A stretch of 64,000 nucleotides of DNA from Hydractinia symbiolongicarpus. Lineage: Eukaryota; Cnidaria; Hydrozoa; Anthoathecata; Hydractiniidae. Shown piece by piece: positions 1 to 14,438 of this stretch (positions are counted from its first letter, which is position 1; each line of letters begins with the position of its first letter). The notes beneath the pieces are model-generated. The model was not told where the DNA came from, did not search any database, and saw nothing but the letters and a program-made list of their open reading frames with translations. The position numbers and the translations under genes are program-made. The stretch covers positions 37,183,828-37,247,827 of the forward strand of contig NC_079876.1 of the NCBI RefSeq assembly GCF_029227915.1, given 5' to 3'.

Positions 1-246
1 ACATTCTAACGGTGTCAGTCCATTTGAGTTACGACGGTTTGGTTGCATACTCGCACCAACATGTATTTAGCGCTATTTTTCTAATATTACTAGGCTGCAT
101 CGCTTTTAACTATGAAACGATTGACTGTGGGACTTAATTGAACTACCTTTGGACTGTCACCTGATAAATGTGATAAAGGATACAATTGGACTCCAAGAAA
201 TAACATTCTTCTAAATTTGACATGATAGCCGAACCTCAGCGATTAC
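1..246 (+). repeat. Partial monomer at the left edge
   Basis: The window opens inside a monomer, at the CATT(C)TAACGG region, so the array extends to the left. It carries the variant CAGTCCATTTGAG with TTGCATACTCGC, which is seen again near 760 and 3000. Confidence 0.95.
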
Positions 247-2238
247 ACTGGGCGCTGCGGTAGCGCTTCGTTTAAGAATTAAGCTAAATAAGTCATTCTT
301 TACTGTGAGACTAACCCTAGCCGTTATCGCGCGCTGAAGAAATATCAAAAGTTTCAGAAACTACATTTCATTGACTTTCTAACGGTGCCAGTCCGGTTGA
401 GTTACAATGGTTGGGTCACATATTCGTACCAACATGTCTTTAGCGATATTTGTTTTGATATTACTAGGTTGCATCGCTTTTAACAATGAAAAGAATGACT
501 GTGGTCCCAAATTGAACTGATTTTGGACTGTGACCTTATAAATGTTATAAGTAAAATAAGTTGACTCCAAGAAATAGCATTCTTCTTAGTTTGAAATAAT
601 TGCCGGAATTCAGCGATTACACTGGGCGCTGTGGTAGCACTTCAATTAAAAATTTAGATAAATAAGTCATTCTTTACTGTGGGACCAATCCTATCCGTTA
701 TCGCGCGCTAAAAAAATAGCAACAGTTTTAAAAACTACATTTCATTAACATTCTAACGGTGTCAGTCCATTTGAGTTACGACGGTTTGGTCGCATACTCG
801 CACCAACATGTATTTAGCGCTATTTTTCTAATATTACTAGGTTGCATCGCTTTTAACTATGAAACGATTGACTGTGGGACTTACTTGAACTACCTTTGGA
901 CTGTGACCTGATAAATGTGATAAATGAGACAATTGGACTCCAAGAAATAACATTCTTCTTAATTTGACGTGATTGCCGAAACTCGGCGATTGCACTGGGC
1001 GCTGTGGTAGCGCTTCAATTATAAATTAAGATAAAAAGGTCATTCTTTACTGTGGGACCAATCCTAGACGTTATCGCGCGCTGAAGATATATCAAAAGTT
1101 TCAGAAACTACATTTCATTGAATTTCTAACGGTGCCAGTCCGTTTGAGTTACAACGGTTGGGTCACATATTCGTACCAACATGTATTTAGCGATATTTGT
1201 TTTGATATTACTAGGTTGCATCGCTTTTAACAATGAAACGAATGACTGTGGGACTTAATTGAACTAACTTTGGACTGTGACCTAATAAATGTGATAAATG
1301 AGAAAATTGGACTCCAAGAAATAACATTCTTCTTAATTTGACGTGATTGCCGAAACTCAGCGATTGCACTGGGCGCTGTGGTAGCGTTTCAATTGTAAAT
1401 TAAGATAAAAAAGTCATTTTTTACTGTGGGACCAATCCTAGACGTTATCGCGCGCTGAAGAACTATCGACAGTTTCATAAACTACATTTCATTGACTTTC
1501 TAATGGTGTCAGTCCGTTTGAGTTACAACGGTTGGGTCGCATACTCGTACCAACATGTATTTATTGATATTTTTTATATTACTAGGTTGCATCGCTTTTA
1601 ACAATGAAACGATTGACTATGGGACTTAATTGAACTAACTTTGGACTGTGACCTAATAAATGTGATAAATGAGAAAATTGGACTCCAAGAAATAACATTC
1701 TTCTCAATTTGACATGATTGCCGGGACTCAGCGATTACACTGGGCGCTGTGGTAGCACTTCATTTAAAAACTTAGATTAAAATGTCATTTTTTACTGTGG
1801 GACCAATCCTAGCCGTTATCGCGCGCTGAAGAAATATCAAAAGTTTCAGAAACTACATTTCATTGAATTTCTAACGGTGCCAGTCCGTTTGAGTTACAAC
1901 GGTTGGGTCACATATTCGTACCAACATGTATTTAGCGATATTTGTTTTGATATTACTAGGTTGCATCGCTTTTAACAATGAAACGAATGACTGTGGGACT
2001 TAATTGAACTAACTTTGGACTGTTACCTAATAAATGTGATAAATGAGAAAATTGGACTCCAAGAAATAACATTCTTCTTAATTTGACGTGATTGCCGAAA
2101 CTCAGCGATTGCACTGGGCGCTGTGGTAGCGCTTCATTTAAACGTTTAGATAAATCAGTCATTTTTTACTGTGGGACCAATCCTAGCCGCTATTTCGCGC
2201 TGAAGAAATAGCGCAGTTTCAAAAACTACATTTCATTG
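1..2238 (+). repeat. Six-monomer higher-order unit, copy 1
   Basis: Six distinguishable monomers start near 1, 375, 747, 1120, 1494 and 1866; call them a-f. Diagnostic variants are: a and c, CAGTCCATTTGAG; b, CAGTCCGGTTGAG and GTGGTCCCAAATTG (at 501); d and f, GGTGCCAGTCC; e, TTCTAATGGTGTC and GACTATGGGAC. Monomers a, b and c reappear 2,238 bp downstream, the exact length of six monomers. Monomers within the unit differ more from each other than from their counterparts in the next unit, which is the definition of a higher-order repeat. Confidence 0.85.
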
Positions 2239-4102
2239 ACTTTCTAACGGTGTCAGTCCGTTTGAGTTACGACGGTTTGATCGCATACTCGTACCAACAT
2301 GTATTTAGCGCTATTTTTCTAATATTACTAGGTTGCATCGCTTTTAACTATGAAACGATTGACTGTGGGACTTAATTGAACTAACTTTGGACTGTCACCT
2401 GATAAATGTGATAAAGGAGACAATTGGACTCCAAGAAATAACATTCTTCTCAATTTGACATGATTGCCGAAACTCAGCGATTACACTGGGCGCTGTGGTA
2501 GCGCTTCATTTAAGAATTAAGCTAAATAAGTCATTCTTTACTGTGAGACCAACCCTAGCCGTTATCGCGCGTTGAAGAAATATCAAAAGTTTCAGAAACT
2601 ACATTTCATTGACTTTCTAACGGTGCCAGTCCGGTTGAGTTACAACGGTTGGGTCACATATTCGTACCAACATGTCTTTAGCGATATTTGTTTTGATATT
2701 ACTAGGTTGCATCGCTTTTAACAATGAAACGAATGACTGTGGTCCCAAATTGAACTGATTTTGGACTGTGACCTTATAAATGTTATAAGTAAAATAAGTT
2801 GACTCCAAGAAATAGCATTCTTCTTAGTTTGAAATAATTGCCGGAATTCAGCGATTACACTGGGCGCTGTGGTAACACTTCAATTAAAAATTTAGATAAA
2901 TAAGTCATTCTTTACTGTGGGACCAATCCTATCCGTTATCGCGCGCTAAAAAAATAGCAACAGTTTTAAAAACTACATTTCATTGACATTCTAACGGTGT
3001 CAGTCCATTTGAGTTACGACGGTTTGGTCGCATACTCGTACCAACATGTATTTAGCGCTATTTTTCTAATATTACTAGGTTGCATCGCTTTTAACTATGA
3101 AACGATTGACTGTGGGACTTAATTGAACTACCTTTGGACTGTGACCTGATAAATGTGATAAATGAGACAATTGGACTCCAAGAAATAACATTCTTCTTAA
3201 TTTGACGTGATTGCCGAAACTCAGCGATTGCACTGGGCGCTGTGGTAGCGCTTCAATTATAAATTAAGATAAAAAAGTCATTCTTTACTGTGGGACCAAT
3301 TCTGGACGTTATCGCGCGCTGAAGAACTATCGACAGTTTCATAAACTACATTTCATTGACTTTCTAATGGTGTCAGTCCGTTTGAGTTACAACGGTTGGG
3401 TCGCATACTCGTACCAACATGTATTTATTGTTATTTTTTATATTACTAGGTTGCATCGCTTTTAACAATGAAACGATTGACTATGGGACTTAATTGAACT
3501 AACCTTGGACTGTGACCTAATAAATGTGATAAATGAGAAAATTGGACTCCAAGAAATAACATTCTTCTCAATTTGACATGATTGCCGGGACTCAGCGATT
3601 ACACTGGGCGCTGTGGTAGCACTTCATTTAAAAACTTAGATTAAAAAGTCATTTTTTACTGCGGGACCAATCCTAGCCGTTATCGCGCGCTGAAGAAATA
3701 TCAAAAGCTTCAGAAACTAAATTTCATTGAATTTCTAACGGTGCCAGTCCGTTTGAGTTACAACGGTTGGGTCACATATTCGTACCAACATGTATTTAGC
3801 GATATTTGTTTTGATATTACTAGGTTGCATCGCTTTTAACAATGAAACGAATGACTGTGGGACTTAATTGAACTAACTTTGGACTGTGACCTAATAAATG
3901 TAATAAATGAGAAAATTGGACTCCAAGAAATAACATTCTTCTTAATTTGACGTGATTGCCGAAACTCAGCGATTGCACTGGGCGCTGTGGTAGCGCTTCA
4001 TTTAAACGTTTAGGTAAATCAGTCATTTTTTACTGTGGGACCAATCCTAGCCGCTATTGCGCGCTGAAGAAATAGCGACAGTTTTAAAAACTACATTTCA
4101 TT
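2239..4102 (+). repeat. Five-monomer derivative of the 1-2238 unit (monomer d missing)
   Basis: Monomers a', b', c', e', f' follow the order of copy 1, but the counterpart of d (about 1120-1493) is absent. So b to b' is 2,238 bp (GTGGTCCCAAATTG at 501 and 2739), while e to e' and f to f' are about 1,864 bp. After c' the sequence joins GACGTTATCGCGCGCTGAAG to AACTATCGACAG, as at the d/e boundary near 1440-1465. This looks like loss of one whole monomer by unequal exchange in register. Confidence 0.8.
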
Positions 4103-4920
4103 GACTTTCTAACGGTGTCAGTCCGTTTGAGTTACGATGGTTTGGTTGCATACTCGTACCAACATGTATTAATTGATATTTTTTATATTACTAGGTTGCA
4201 TCGCTTTTAACAATAAAACGATTGACTGTGGGACTTAATTGAACTAATTTTGGACTGTGACTTGATAAATGTGATAAATGAAACAATTGGACTCTAAGAA
4301 ATAACATTCTTCTTAATTTGACGCGATTGCCGGAAATCAGCGATTACACTGGGCGCTGTGGTTTCGCTTCATTAAAAAATTTGGATAAATAAGTCATTCT
4401 TTACTGTGAGACCAACCCTAGCCGTTATCGCGCGCTGAAGAAATATCAAAAGTTTCATAAACTACATTTCATTGACTTTCTAACGGTGCCAGTCCGTTTG
4501 AGTTACAACGGTTGGGTCACATATTCGTACCAACATGTATTTAGCGATATTTGTTTTGATATTACTAGGTTGTATCGCTTTTAACAATGAAACGAATGAC
4601 TGTGGGACTTAATTGAACTAACTTTGGACTGTGATCTAATAAATGTGATAAATGAGAAAATTGGACTCCAAAAAATAACATTCTTCTCAATTTGACATAA
4701 TTGCCGGAACTCAGCGATTACACTGGGCGCTGTGGTAGCACTTCAATTAAAAATTTAGATAAATAAGTCATTCTTTACTGTGGGACCAATCCTATCCGTT
4801 ATCGCGCTTTAAAAAAATAGCAACAGTTTTAAAAACTACATTTCCTTGACATTCTAACGGTGTCAGTCCATTTGAGTTACGACGGTTTGGTCGCATACTC
4901 GTACCAACATGTATTTAGCG
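4103..4920 (+). repeat. Transitional monomers related to the 1-4.1 kb units
   Basis: The first monomer begins like type a (GAGTTACGATGG with TTGCATACTCG) and continues like type e (a TTGATATTTTTTATATTAC stretch), so it is a chimera. The next carries GGTGCCAGTCC, and the third resembles type c. No clean unit can be defined, and the block grades into the 4.9-14.4 kb subfamily. Confidence 0.65.
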
Positions 4921-7900
4921 ATATTTGTTTTGATATTACTAGCTTGCATCGCTTTTAACAACGAAACGAATGATTGTGGGACTTAATTGAACTAACTTTG
5001 GACTGTGACCTGATAAATGTGATAAATGAGACAATTGGACTCCAAGAAATAACATTCTTTTTAATTTGACGTGATTGCCGCAACTCAGCGATTACACTGG
5101 GCGCTGTTGTAGCGCTTCATTTAAAAATTTAGGTAAATAAGTCATTCTTTACTGTGGAACCAATCCTAGACATTATCGCGCGCCGAAGAAATAGCGACAT
5201 TTTCACAAACTAAATTTCATTGACTTGCTAACGGAATCAATCCACTTCAGTTACAACGGTTGCGTCACATATTCGTACCAACATGTATTTAGCGATATTT
5301 TTCTCATATTACTATGTTGCAGCTTTTAACTGTGAAACGATTGACTGTGGTACCAAATTGAACTGATTTTGGACTGTGATCTTATAAATGTTTTAAGTGA
5401 AATAAGTGGACTCCAAGAAATAACATTCTTCTTAGTTTGAAATGATTGCCGGAACTCAGCGATTACACTGGGCGCTGTGGTACCGCTTGATTTAAGAGTT
5501 AAGCTAAAAAAAGTCATTTTTCTACTGTGAAACCAATCCTATCCGTTATCGAGTGTTGAAGAAATAGCGACAGTTTCCAGAACTACATTTCATTGACTTT
5601 CTAACGGTGTCAGTCCGTTTGAGTTACAACGGTTTGGTCACATATTTTTACCAACATGTATTTAGCGATATTTCTTTCATATTACTATGTTGCATCGCTT
5701 TTAACAATGAAACGATTGACTGTGGGACTTAATTGAACTAACTTTGGACTGTGACCTAATAAATGTGATAAATGAGAAAATTGGACTCCAAGAAATAACA
5801 TTCTTCTCAATTTGACATGATTGCCGGAACTCAGCGATTACACTGGGCGCTGTGGTAGCACTTCTGTAAACACTTAGATTAATAAGTCATTTTTTACTGT
5901 GGGACCAATCCTAGCCGTTAGCGCGCGCTTAAGAAATAGAGACAGTTTCAAATACTACATTTCACTGACTTTCTAACGGTGTCAGTCCGTTTGAGTTTCA
6001 ACGGTTGGGTCACATATTCGTACCAACATGTATTTAGCGATATTTTTCTCATATTACTAAGTTGCATCGCTTTTAACAGTGAAACGATTGACTGTGGGAC
6101 TAAATTCAACTGATTTTGAACTGTGACCTTATAAATGCTATAAGTGAGCCAATTGGACTCTAAGAAATAACATTCTTCTTAATTTGACGGGATTGCCGGA
6201 ACTCAGCGATTACACTGGGCGCTGAGGTATCGCTTCATTTAAGAATTAAGCTAAAAAAAGTCATTTTTCTACTGTGGCACCAATCCTAGCCGTTAGCGCG
6301 TGCTGAAGAAATAGAGACAGTTTTAAATACTACATTTCACTGACTTTCTAATGGTGTCAGTCTGTTTTGGTTACAACTGTTGGGTCACATATTCGTACCA
6401 ACATGTATTTAGCGATATTTTTTTTGATATTACTAGCTTGCATCGCTTTTAACAACGAAACGAATGATTGTGGGACTTAATTGAACTAACTTTGGACTGT
6501 GACCTGATAAATGTGATAAATGAGACAATTGGACTCCAAGAAACAACATTCTTCTTAATTTGTCGTGATTGCCGCAACTCAGCGATTACACTGGGCGCTG
6601 TTGTAGCGCTTCATTAAAAAATTTAGGTAAATAAGTCATTCTTTACTGTGGGACCAATCCTAGACATTATCTCGCGCTGAAGAAATAGCGACATTTTCAC
6701 AAACTAAATTTCATTGACTTTCTAACGGCATCAATCCACTTCAGTTACAACGGTTGCGTCACATATTCGTACCAACATGTATTTAGCGATATTTTTCTCA
6801 TATTACTAGGTTGCAGCTTTTAACTGTGAAACGATTGACTGTGGTACCAAATTGAACTGATTTTGGACTGTGACCTTATAAATGTTATAAGTGAAATAAG
6901 TGGACTCCAAGAAATAGCATTCTTCTTAGTTTGAAATGATTGCCGGAACTCAGCGATTACACTGGGCGCTGTGGTACCGCTTGATTTAAGAGGTAAGCTA
7001 AAAAAAGTCATTTTTCTACTGTGGAACCAATCCTATCCGTTATCGAGCGCTGAAGAAATAGCGACAGTTTCAAAAACTACATTTCATTGACTTTCTAACG
7101 GTGTCAGTCCGTTTGAGTTACAACGGTTTGGTCACATATTTTTACTAACATGTATTTAGCGATATTTTTTTGATATTACTAAGTTGCATCGCTTTTAACA
7201 ATGAAACGATTGACTGTGGGACTTAATTGAACTAACTTTGGACTGTGACCTGATAAATGTGACAAAGCAGACAATTGGACTCCAAGAAATAACATTCTTC
7301 TCATCTTAACATGATTGCCGAAACTCAGCGATTACACTGGGCGCTGCGGTAGCGCTTCATTTAAGAATTAAGCTAAATAAGTCATTCTTTATTGTGAGAC
7401 CAACCCTAGCCGTTATCGCGCGCTGAAGAAATATCAAAAGTTTCAGAAACTACATTTCATTGACTTTCTAACGGTGCCAGTCCGGTTGAGTTACAACGGT
7501 TGGGTCACATATTCGTACCAACATGTCTTTAGCGATATTTGTTTTGATATTACCAGGTTGCATCGCTTTTAACAATGAAACGAATGACTGTGGTCCCAAA
7601 TTGAACTGATTTTGGACTGTGACCTTATAAATGTTATAAGTAAAATAAGTTGACTCCAAGAAATAGCATTCTTTTTAGTTTGAAATAATTGCCGGAACTC
7701 AGCGATTACACTGGGCTCTGTGGTAGCGCTTCATTTAAAAACTTAGATAAATAAGTCATTCTTTACTGTGGGACCAATCCTAGACGTTATCGCGCGCTGA
7801 AGAACTATCGACAGTTTCATAAACTACACTTCATTAACTTTCTAATGGTGTCAGTCCGTCTGAGTTACAACGGTTGGGTCACATATTAGTACCAACATGT

Positions 7901-10900
7901 ATTTAGCGATATTTTTTTTGAGATTACCAGCTTGCATCGCTTTTAACAGTGAAACGATTGACTGTGGGACTAAATTAAACTGATTTTGGACTGTGACCTT
8001 ATAAATACTATAAGTGAGCCAACTAGACTCCAACAAATAACATTCTTTTTAATTTGACGTAATTACCGGACTCAGCGATTGCACTGGGCGCTGTGGTAGC
8101 GCTTCATTTAAACGTTTAGATAAATCAGTGATTTTTTACTGTGGGACCAATCCTAGCCGTTATTGCGCGCTGAAGAACTATCGACAGTTTCATAAACTAT
8201 ATTTCATTGACTTTCTAACGGTGTCAGTCCGTTTGAGTTACAACGGTTGGGTCACATATTCGTACCAACATGTATTTAGCGATATTTGTTTTGATATTAC
8301 TAGCTTGCATCGCTTTTAACAACGAAACGAATGATTGTGGGACTTAATTGAACTAACTTTGGACTGTGACCTGATAAATGTGATAAATGAGACAATTGGA
8401 CTCCAAGAAATAACATTCTTTTTAATTTGACGTGATTGCCGCAACTCAGCGATTACACTAGGCGCTGTTGTAGCGCTTCATTTAAAAATTTAGGTAAATA
8501 AGTCATTCTTTACTGTGGGACCAATCCTAGACATTATCGCGCGCCGAAGAAATAGCGACATTTTCACAAACTAAATTTCATTGACTTTCTAACGGAATCA
8601 ATCCACTTCAGTTACAACGGTTGCGTCACATATTTGTACCAACATGTATTTAGCGATATTTTTCTCATATTACTATGTTGCAGCTTTTAACTGTGAAACG
8701 ATTGACTGTGGTACCAAATTGAACTGATTTTGGACTGTGATCTTATAAATGTTTTAAGTGAAATAAGTGGACTCCAAGAAATAACATTCTTCTTAGTTTG
8801 AAATGATTGCCGGAACTCAGCGATTACACTGGGCGCTGTGGTACCGCTTGATTTAAGAGTTAAGCTAAAAAAAGTCATTTTTCTACTGTGAAACCAATCC
8901 TATCCGTTATCGAGCGTTGAAGAAATAGCGACAGTTTCAAAAACTACATTTCATTGACTTTCTAACGGTGTCAGTCCGTTTGAGTTACAACGGTTTGGTC
9001 ACATATTTTTACCAACATGGATTTAGCGATATTTCTTTCATATTACTATGTTGCATCGCTTTTAACAATGAAACGATTGACTGTGGGACTTAATTGAACT
9101 AACTTTGGACTGTGACCTAATAAATGTGATAAATGAGAAAATTGGACTCCAAGAAATAACATTCTTCTCAATTTGACATGATTGCCGGAACTCAGCGATT
9201 ACACTGGGCGCTGTGGTAGCACTTCTGTAAACACTTAGATTAATAAGTCATTTTTTACTGTGGGACCAATCCTAGCCGTTAGCACGCACTTAAAAAATAG
9301 AGACAGTTTCAAATACTACATTTCACTGACTTTCTAACGGTGTCAGTCCGTTTGAGTTTCAACGGTTGGGTCACATATTCGTACCAACATGTATTTAGCG
9401 ATATTTTTCTCATATTACTAAGTTGCATCGCTTTTAACAGTGAAACGATTGACTGTGGGACTAAATTCAACTGATTTTGAACTGTGACCTTATAAATGCT
9501 ATAAGTGAGCCAACTGGTCTCCAACAAATGACATTCTTCTTAATTTGACGTAATTGCCGGTTCAGCGATTGCACTGGGCGCTGTGGTAGCGCTTCATTTA
9601 AAAGTTTAAATAAATCAGTCATTTTTTACTGTGGGACCAATCCTAGCCGTTATTGTGCGCTGAAGAAATAGCGACAGTTTCAAAAACTACATTTTATTGA
9701 CTTTCTAACGGTGTCAGTCCGTTTGGGTTTCAACGGTGGCGTCACATATTCGTACCAACATGTATTTAGCGATATTTTTTTTGATATTACTAGGTTGCAT
9801 CGCTTTTAACAATGAAACGATTGACTGTGGGACTTAATTAAACTAACTTTGGACTGTGACCTGATAAATGTGATAAATGAGACAATTGGACTCTAAGAAA
9901 TAACATTCTTCTTAATTTGACGGGATTGCCGGAACTCAGCGATTACACTGGGCGCTGAGGTATCGCTTCATTTAAGAATTAAGCTAAAAAAAGTCATTTT
10001 TCTACTGTGGCACCAATCCTAGCCGTTAGCGCGTGCTGAAGAAATAGAGACAGTTTTAAATACTACATTTCACTGACTTTCTAATGGTGTCAGTCTGTTT
10101 GGGTAACAACGGTTGGGTCACATATTCGTACCAACATGTATTTAGCGATATTTTTTTTGATATTACTAGCTTGCATCGCTTTTAACAACAAAACGAATGA
10201 TTGTGGGACTTAATTGAACTAACTTTGGACTGTGACCTGATAAATGTGATAAATGAGACAATTGGACTCCAAGAAACAACATTCTTCTTAATTTGTCGTG
10301 ATTGCCGCAACTCAGCGATTACACTGGGCGCTGTTGTAGCGCTTCATTAAAAAATTTGGGTAAATAAGTCATACTTTACTGTGGGACCAATCCTAGACAT
10401 TATCTCGCGCTGAAGAAATAGCGACATTTTCACAAACTAAATTTCATTGACTTTCCAACGGCATCAATCCACTTCAGTTACAACGGTTGCGTCACATATT
10501 CGTACCAACATGTATTTAGCGATATTTTTCTCATATTACTAGGTTGCAGCTTTTAACTGTGAAACGATTGACTGTGGTACCAAATTGAACTGATTTTGGA
10601 CTGTGACCTTATAAATGTTATAAGTGAAATAAGTGGACTCCAAGAAATAGCATTCTTCTTAGTTTGAAATGATTGCCGGAACTCAGCGATTACACTGGGC
10701 GCTGTGGTACCGCTTGATTTAAGAGTTAAGCTAAAAAAAGTCATTTTTCTACTGTGGAACCAATCCTATCCGTTATCGAGCGCTGAAGAAATAGCGACAG
10801 TTTCAAAAACTACATTTCATTGACTTTCTAACGGTGTCAGTCCGTTTGAGTTACAACGGTTGGGTCACATATTCGTACCAACATGTATTTAGCGAATTGT

Positions 10901-13900
10901 TTTTTTGATATTACTAGGTTGCATGGCTTTTAACAATGAAACGATAGACTGTGGGACTTAATTGAACTAGCTTTGGACTGTGACCTGATAAATGTGATAA
11001 ATGAGACAATTGGACTCTAAGAAATAACATTCTTCTTAATTTGACGTAATTGCCGGAACTCAGCGATTACACTGGGCGCTGAGGTATCGCTTCATTTAAG
11101 AATTAAGGTAAAAAAAAGTCATTTTTCTACTGTGGGACCAATCCTAGCCGTTAGCGCGAGCTGAAGAAATAGAGACAGTTTCAAATACTACAATTCACTG
11201 ACTTTCTAACGGTGTCAGTCCGTTTGGGTTACAACGGTTGGGTCACATATTCGTACCAACATGTATTTAGCGATATTTTTTTTGATATTACTAGCTTGCA
11301 TCGCTTTTAACAACGAAACGAATGATTGTGGGACTTAATTGAACTAACTTTGGACTGTGACCGGATAAATGTGATAAATGAGACAATTGGACTCCAAGAA
11401 ATAACATTCTTCTTAATTTGACGTGATTGCCGCAACTCAGCGATTACACTGGGCGCTGTTGTAGCGCTTCATTTAAAAGTTTAAATAAATCAGTCATTTT
11501 TTACTGTGGGACCAATCCTAGCCGTTATTGTGCGCTGAAGAAATAGCGACAGTTTCAAAAACTACATTTTATTGACTTTCTAACGGTGTCAGTCCGTTTG
11601 GGTTTCAACGGTGGCGTCACATATTCGTACCAACATGTATTTAGCGATATTTTTTTTGATATTACTAGGTTGCATCGCTTTTAACAATGAAACGATTGAC
11701 TGTGGGTCTTAATTAAACTAACTTTGGACTGTGACCTGATAAATGTGATAAATGAGACAATTGGACTCTAAGAAATAACATTCTTCTTAATTTGACGGGA
11801 TTGCCGGAACTCAGCGATTACACTGGGCGCTGAGGTATCGCTTCATTTAAGAATTAAGCTAAAAAAAGTCATTTTTCTACTGTGGCACCAATCCTAGCCG
11901 TTAGCGCGTGCTGAAGAAATAGAGACAGTTTTAAATACTACATTTCACTGACTTTCTAATGGTGTCAGTCTGTTTGGGTTACAACGGTTGGATCACATAT
12001 TCGTACCAACATGTATTTAGCGATATTTTTTTTGATATTACTAGCTTGCATCGCTTTTAACAACGAAACGAATGATTGTGGGACTTAATTGAACTAACTT
12101 TGGACTGTGACCTGATAAATGTGATAAATGAGACAATTGCACTCCAAGAAACAACATTCTTCTTAATTTGTCGTGATTGCCGCAACTCAGCGATTACACT
12201 GGGCGCTGTTGTAGCGCTTCATTAAAAAATTTAGGTAAATAAGTCATACTTTACTGTGGGACCAATCCTAGACATTATCTCGCGCTGAAGAAATAGCGAC
12301 ATTTTCACAAACTAAATTTCATTGACTTTCTAACGGCATCAATCCACTTCAGTTACAACGGTTGCGTCACATATTCGTACCAACATGTATTTAGCGATAT
12401 TTTTCTCATATTACTAGGTTGCAGCTTTTAACTGTGAAACGATTGACTGTGGTACCAAATTGAACTGATTTTGGACTGTGACCTTATAAATGTTATAAGT
12501 GAAATAAGTGGACTCCAAGAAATAGCATTCTTCTTAGTTTGAAATGATTGCCGGAACTCAGCGATTACACTGGGCGCTGTGGTACCGCTTGATTTAAGAG
12601 TTAAGCTAAAAAAAGTCATTTTTCTACTGTGGAACCAATCCTATCCGTTATCGAGCGCTGAAGAAATAGCGACAGTTTCAAAAACTACATTTCATTGACT
12701 TTCTAACGGTGTCAGTCCGTTTGAGTTACAACGGTTTGGTCACATATTTTTACCAACATGTATTTAGCGATATTTTTTTGATATTACTAAGTTGCATCGC
12801 TTTTAACAATGAAACGATTGACTGTGGGACTTAATTGAACTAACTTTGGACTGTGACCTAATAAATGTGATAAAAGACAAAATTGGACTCCAAGAAATAA
12901 CATTCTTTTCAATTTGACATGATTGCCGGAACTCAGCGATTACACTGGGCGCTGTGGTAGCACTTCTGTAAACACTTAGATTAATAAGTCATTTTTTACT
13001 GTGGGACCAATCCTAGCCGTTAGCGCGCGCTTATGAAATAGAGACAGTTTCAAATACTACATTTCACTGACTTTCTAACGGTGTCAGTCCGTTTGAGTTA
13101 CAACGGTTGGGTCACATATTCGTACCAACATGTATTTAGCGAATTGTTTTTTTGATATTACTAGGTTGCATCGCTTTTAACAATGAAACGATAGACTGTG
13201 GGACTTAATTGAACTAACTTTGGACTGTGACCTGATAAATGTGATAAATGAGACAATTGGACTCTAAGAAATAACATTCTTCTTAATTTGACGTAATTGC
13301 CGGAACTCAGCGATTACGCTGGGCGCTGAGGTATCGCTTCATTTAAGAATTAAGGTAAAAAAAAGTCATTTTTCTACTGTGGGACCAATCCTAGCCGTTA
13401 GCGCGAGCTGAAGAAATAGAGACAGTTTCAAATACTACAATTCACTGACTTTCTAACGGTGTCAGTCCGTTTGGGTTACAACGGTTGGGTCACATATTCG
13501 TACCAACATGTATTTAGCGATATTTTTTTTGATATTACTAGCTTGCATCGCTTTTAACAACGAAACGAATGATTGTGGGACTTAATTGAACTAACTTTGG
13601 ACTGTGACCGAATAAATGTGATAAATGAGACAATTGGACTCCAAGAAATAACATTCTTCTTCATTTGACGTGATTGGCGCAACTCAGCGATTACACTGGG
13701 CGCTGTTGTAGCGCTTCATTTAAAAATTTAGGTAAATGAGTCATTCTTTACTGTGGGACCAATCCTAGCCATTATCGCGCGCTGAAGAAATAGCGACATT
13801 TTCACAAACTACATTTCATTGACTTTCTAACGGTATCAATCCACTTCAGTTACAACTGTTGCGTCACATATTCGTACCAACATGGATTTAGCGATATTTT

Positions 13901-14438
13901 TCTCATATTACTAGGTTGCAGCTTTTAACTGTGAAACGATTGACTGTGGTACCAAATTGAACTGATTTTGGACTGAGACCTTATAAATGTTATAAGTGAA
14001 ATAAGTGGACTCCTAGAAATAGCATTCTTCTTAGTTTGAAATGATTGCCGGAACTCAGCGATTACACTGGGCGCTGTGGTAGCGCTTGATTTAAGAATTA
14101 AGCTAAAAAAAGTCATTTTTCTGCTGTGGACCAATCCTAGCCGTTAGCGCGCGCTGAGGAAATAGAGACAGTTTCATAAACTACAATTCATTGGCTTTCT
14201 AACGGTGTCAGTCCGTTTGAATTTCAACGGTTGGGTCACATATTCGTACCAACATGTGTTTAGCGATATTTTTCTCATATTACTAGGTTGCATCGCTTTT
14301 AACAGTGAAACGATTGACTGTGTAACTTAATTGAACAAACTTTAGACTGTGACCTGATAAATGTGATAAATGAGACAATTGGACTCCAAGAAATAACATT
14401 CCTCTTAATTTGACGTAATTGCCGGACTCAGCGAATGC
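4921..14438 (+). repeat. Four/five-monomer higher-order repeats marked by TTGCAGCTTTT
   Basis: One monomer type lacks two bases of TTGCATCGCTTTT, giving TTGCAGCTTTT, and also has ATCAATCCACTTCAG. It occurs at 5317, 6811, 8678, 10544, 12419 and 13916. The spacings are 1494, 1867, 1866, 1875 and 1497 bp, that is 4, 5, 5, 5 and 4 monomers. Flanking monomers recur in the same order, for example TGCTGAAGAAATAGAGACAG at 6301, 10034 and 11909, and GTTTGGGTTTCAACGGTGG near 9720 and 11590. The 371-bp spacings fall in the 2-bp deletion monomers. The variation between four and five monomers per unit suggests repeated gain or loss of one monomer. Confidence 0.85.

Noticed and set aside
2617-2808. Recurrent small open frames (60-77 codons) on both strands, many with nearly identical translations, for example here and at 379, 7468, 5326, 6820, 54903 and 59746
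   Set aside because: They recur at multiples of the monomer length, have no recognisable domain or codon pattern, and change by frameshift and stop between monomers. They are by-products of the repeat, not genes.
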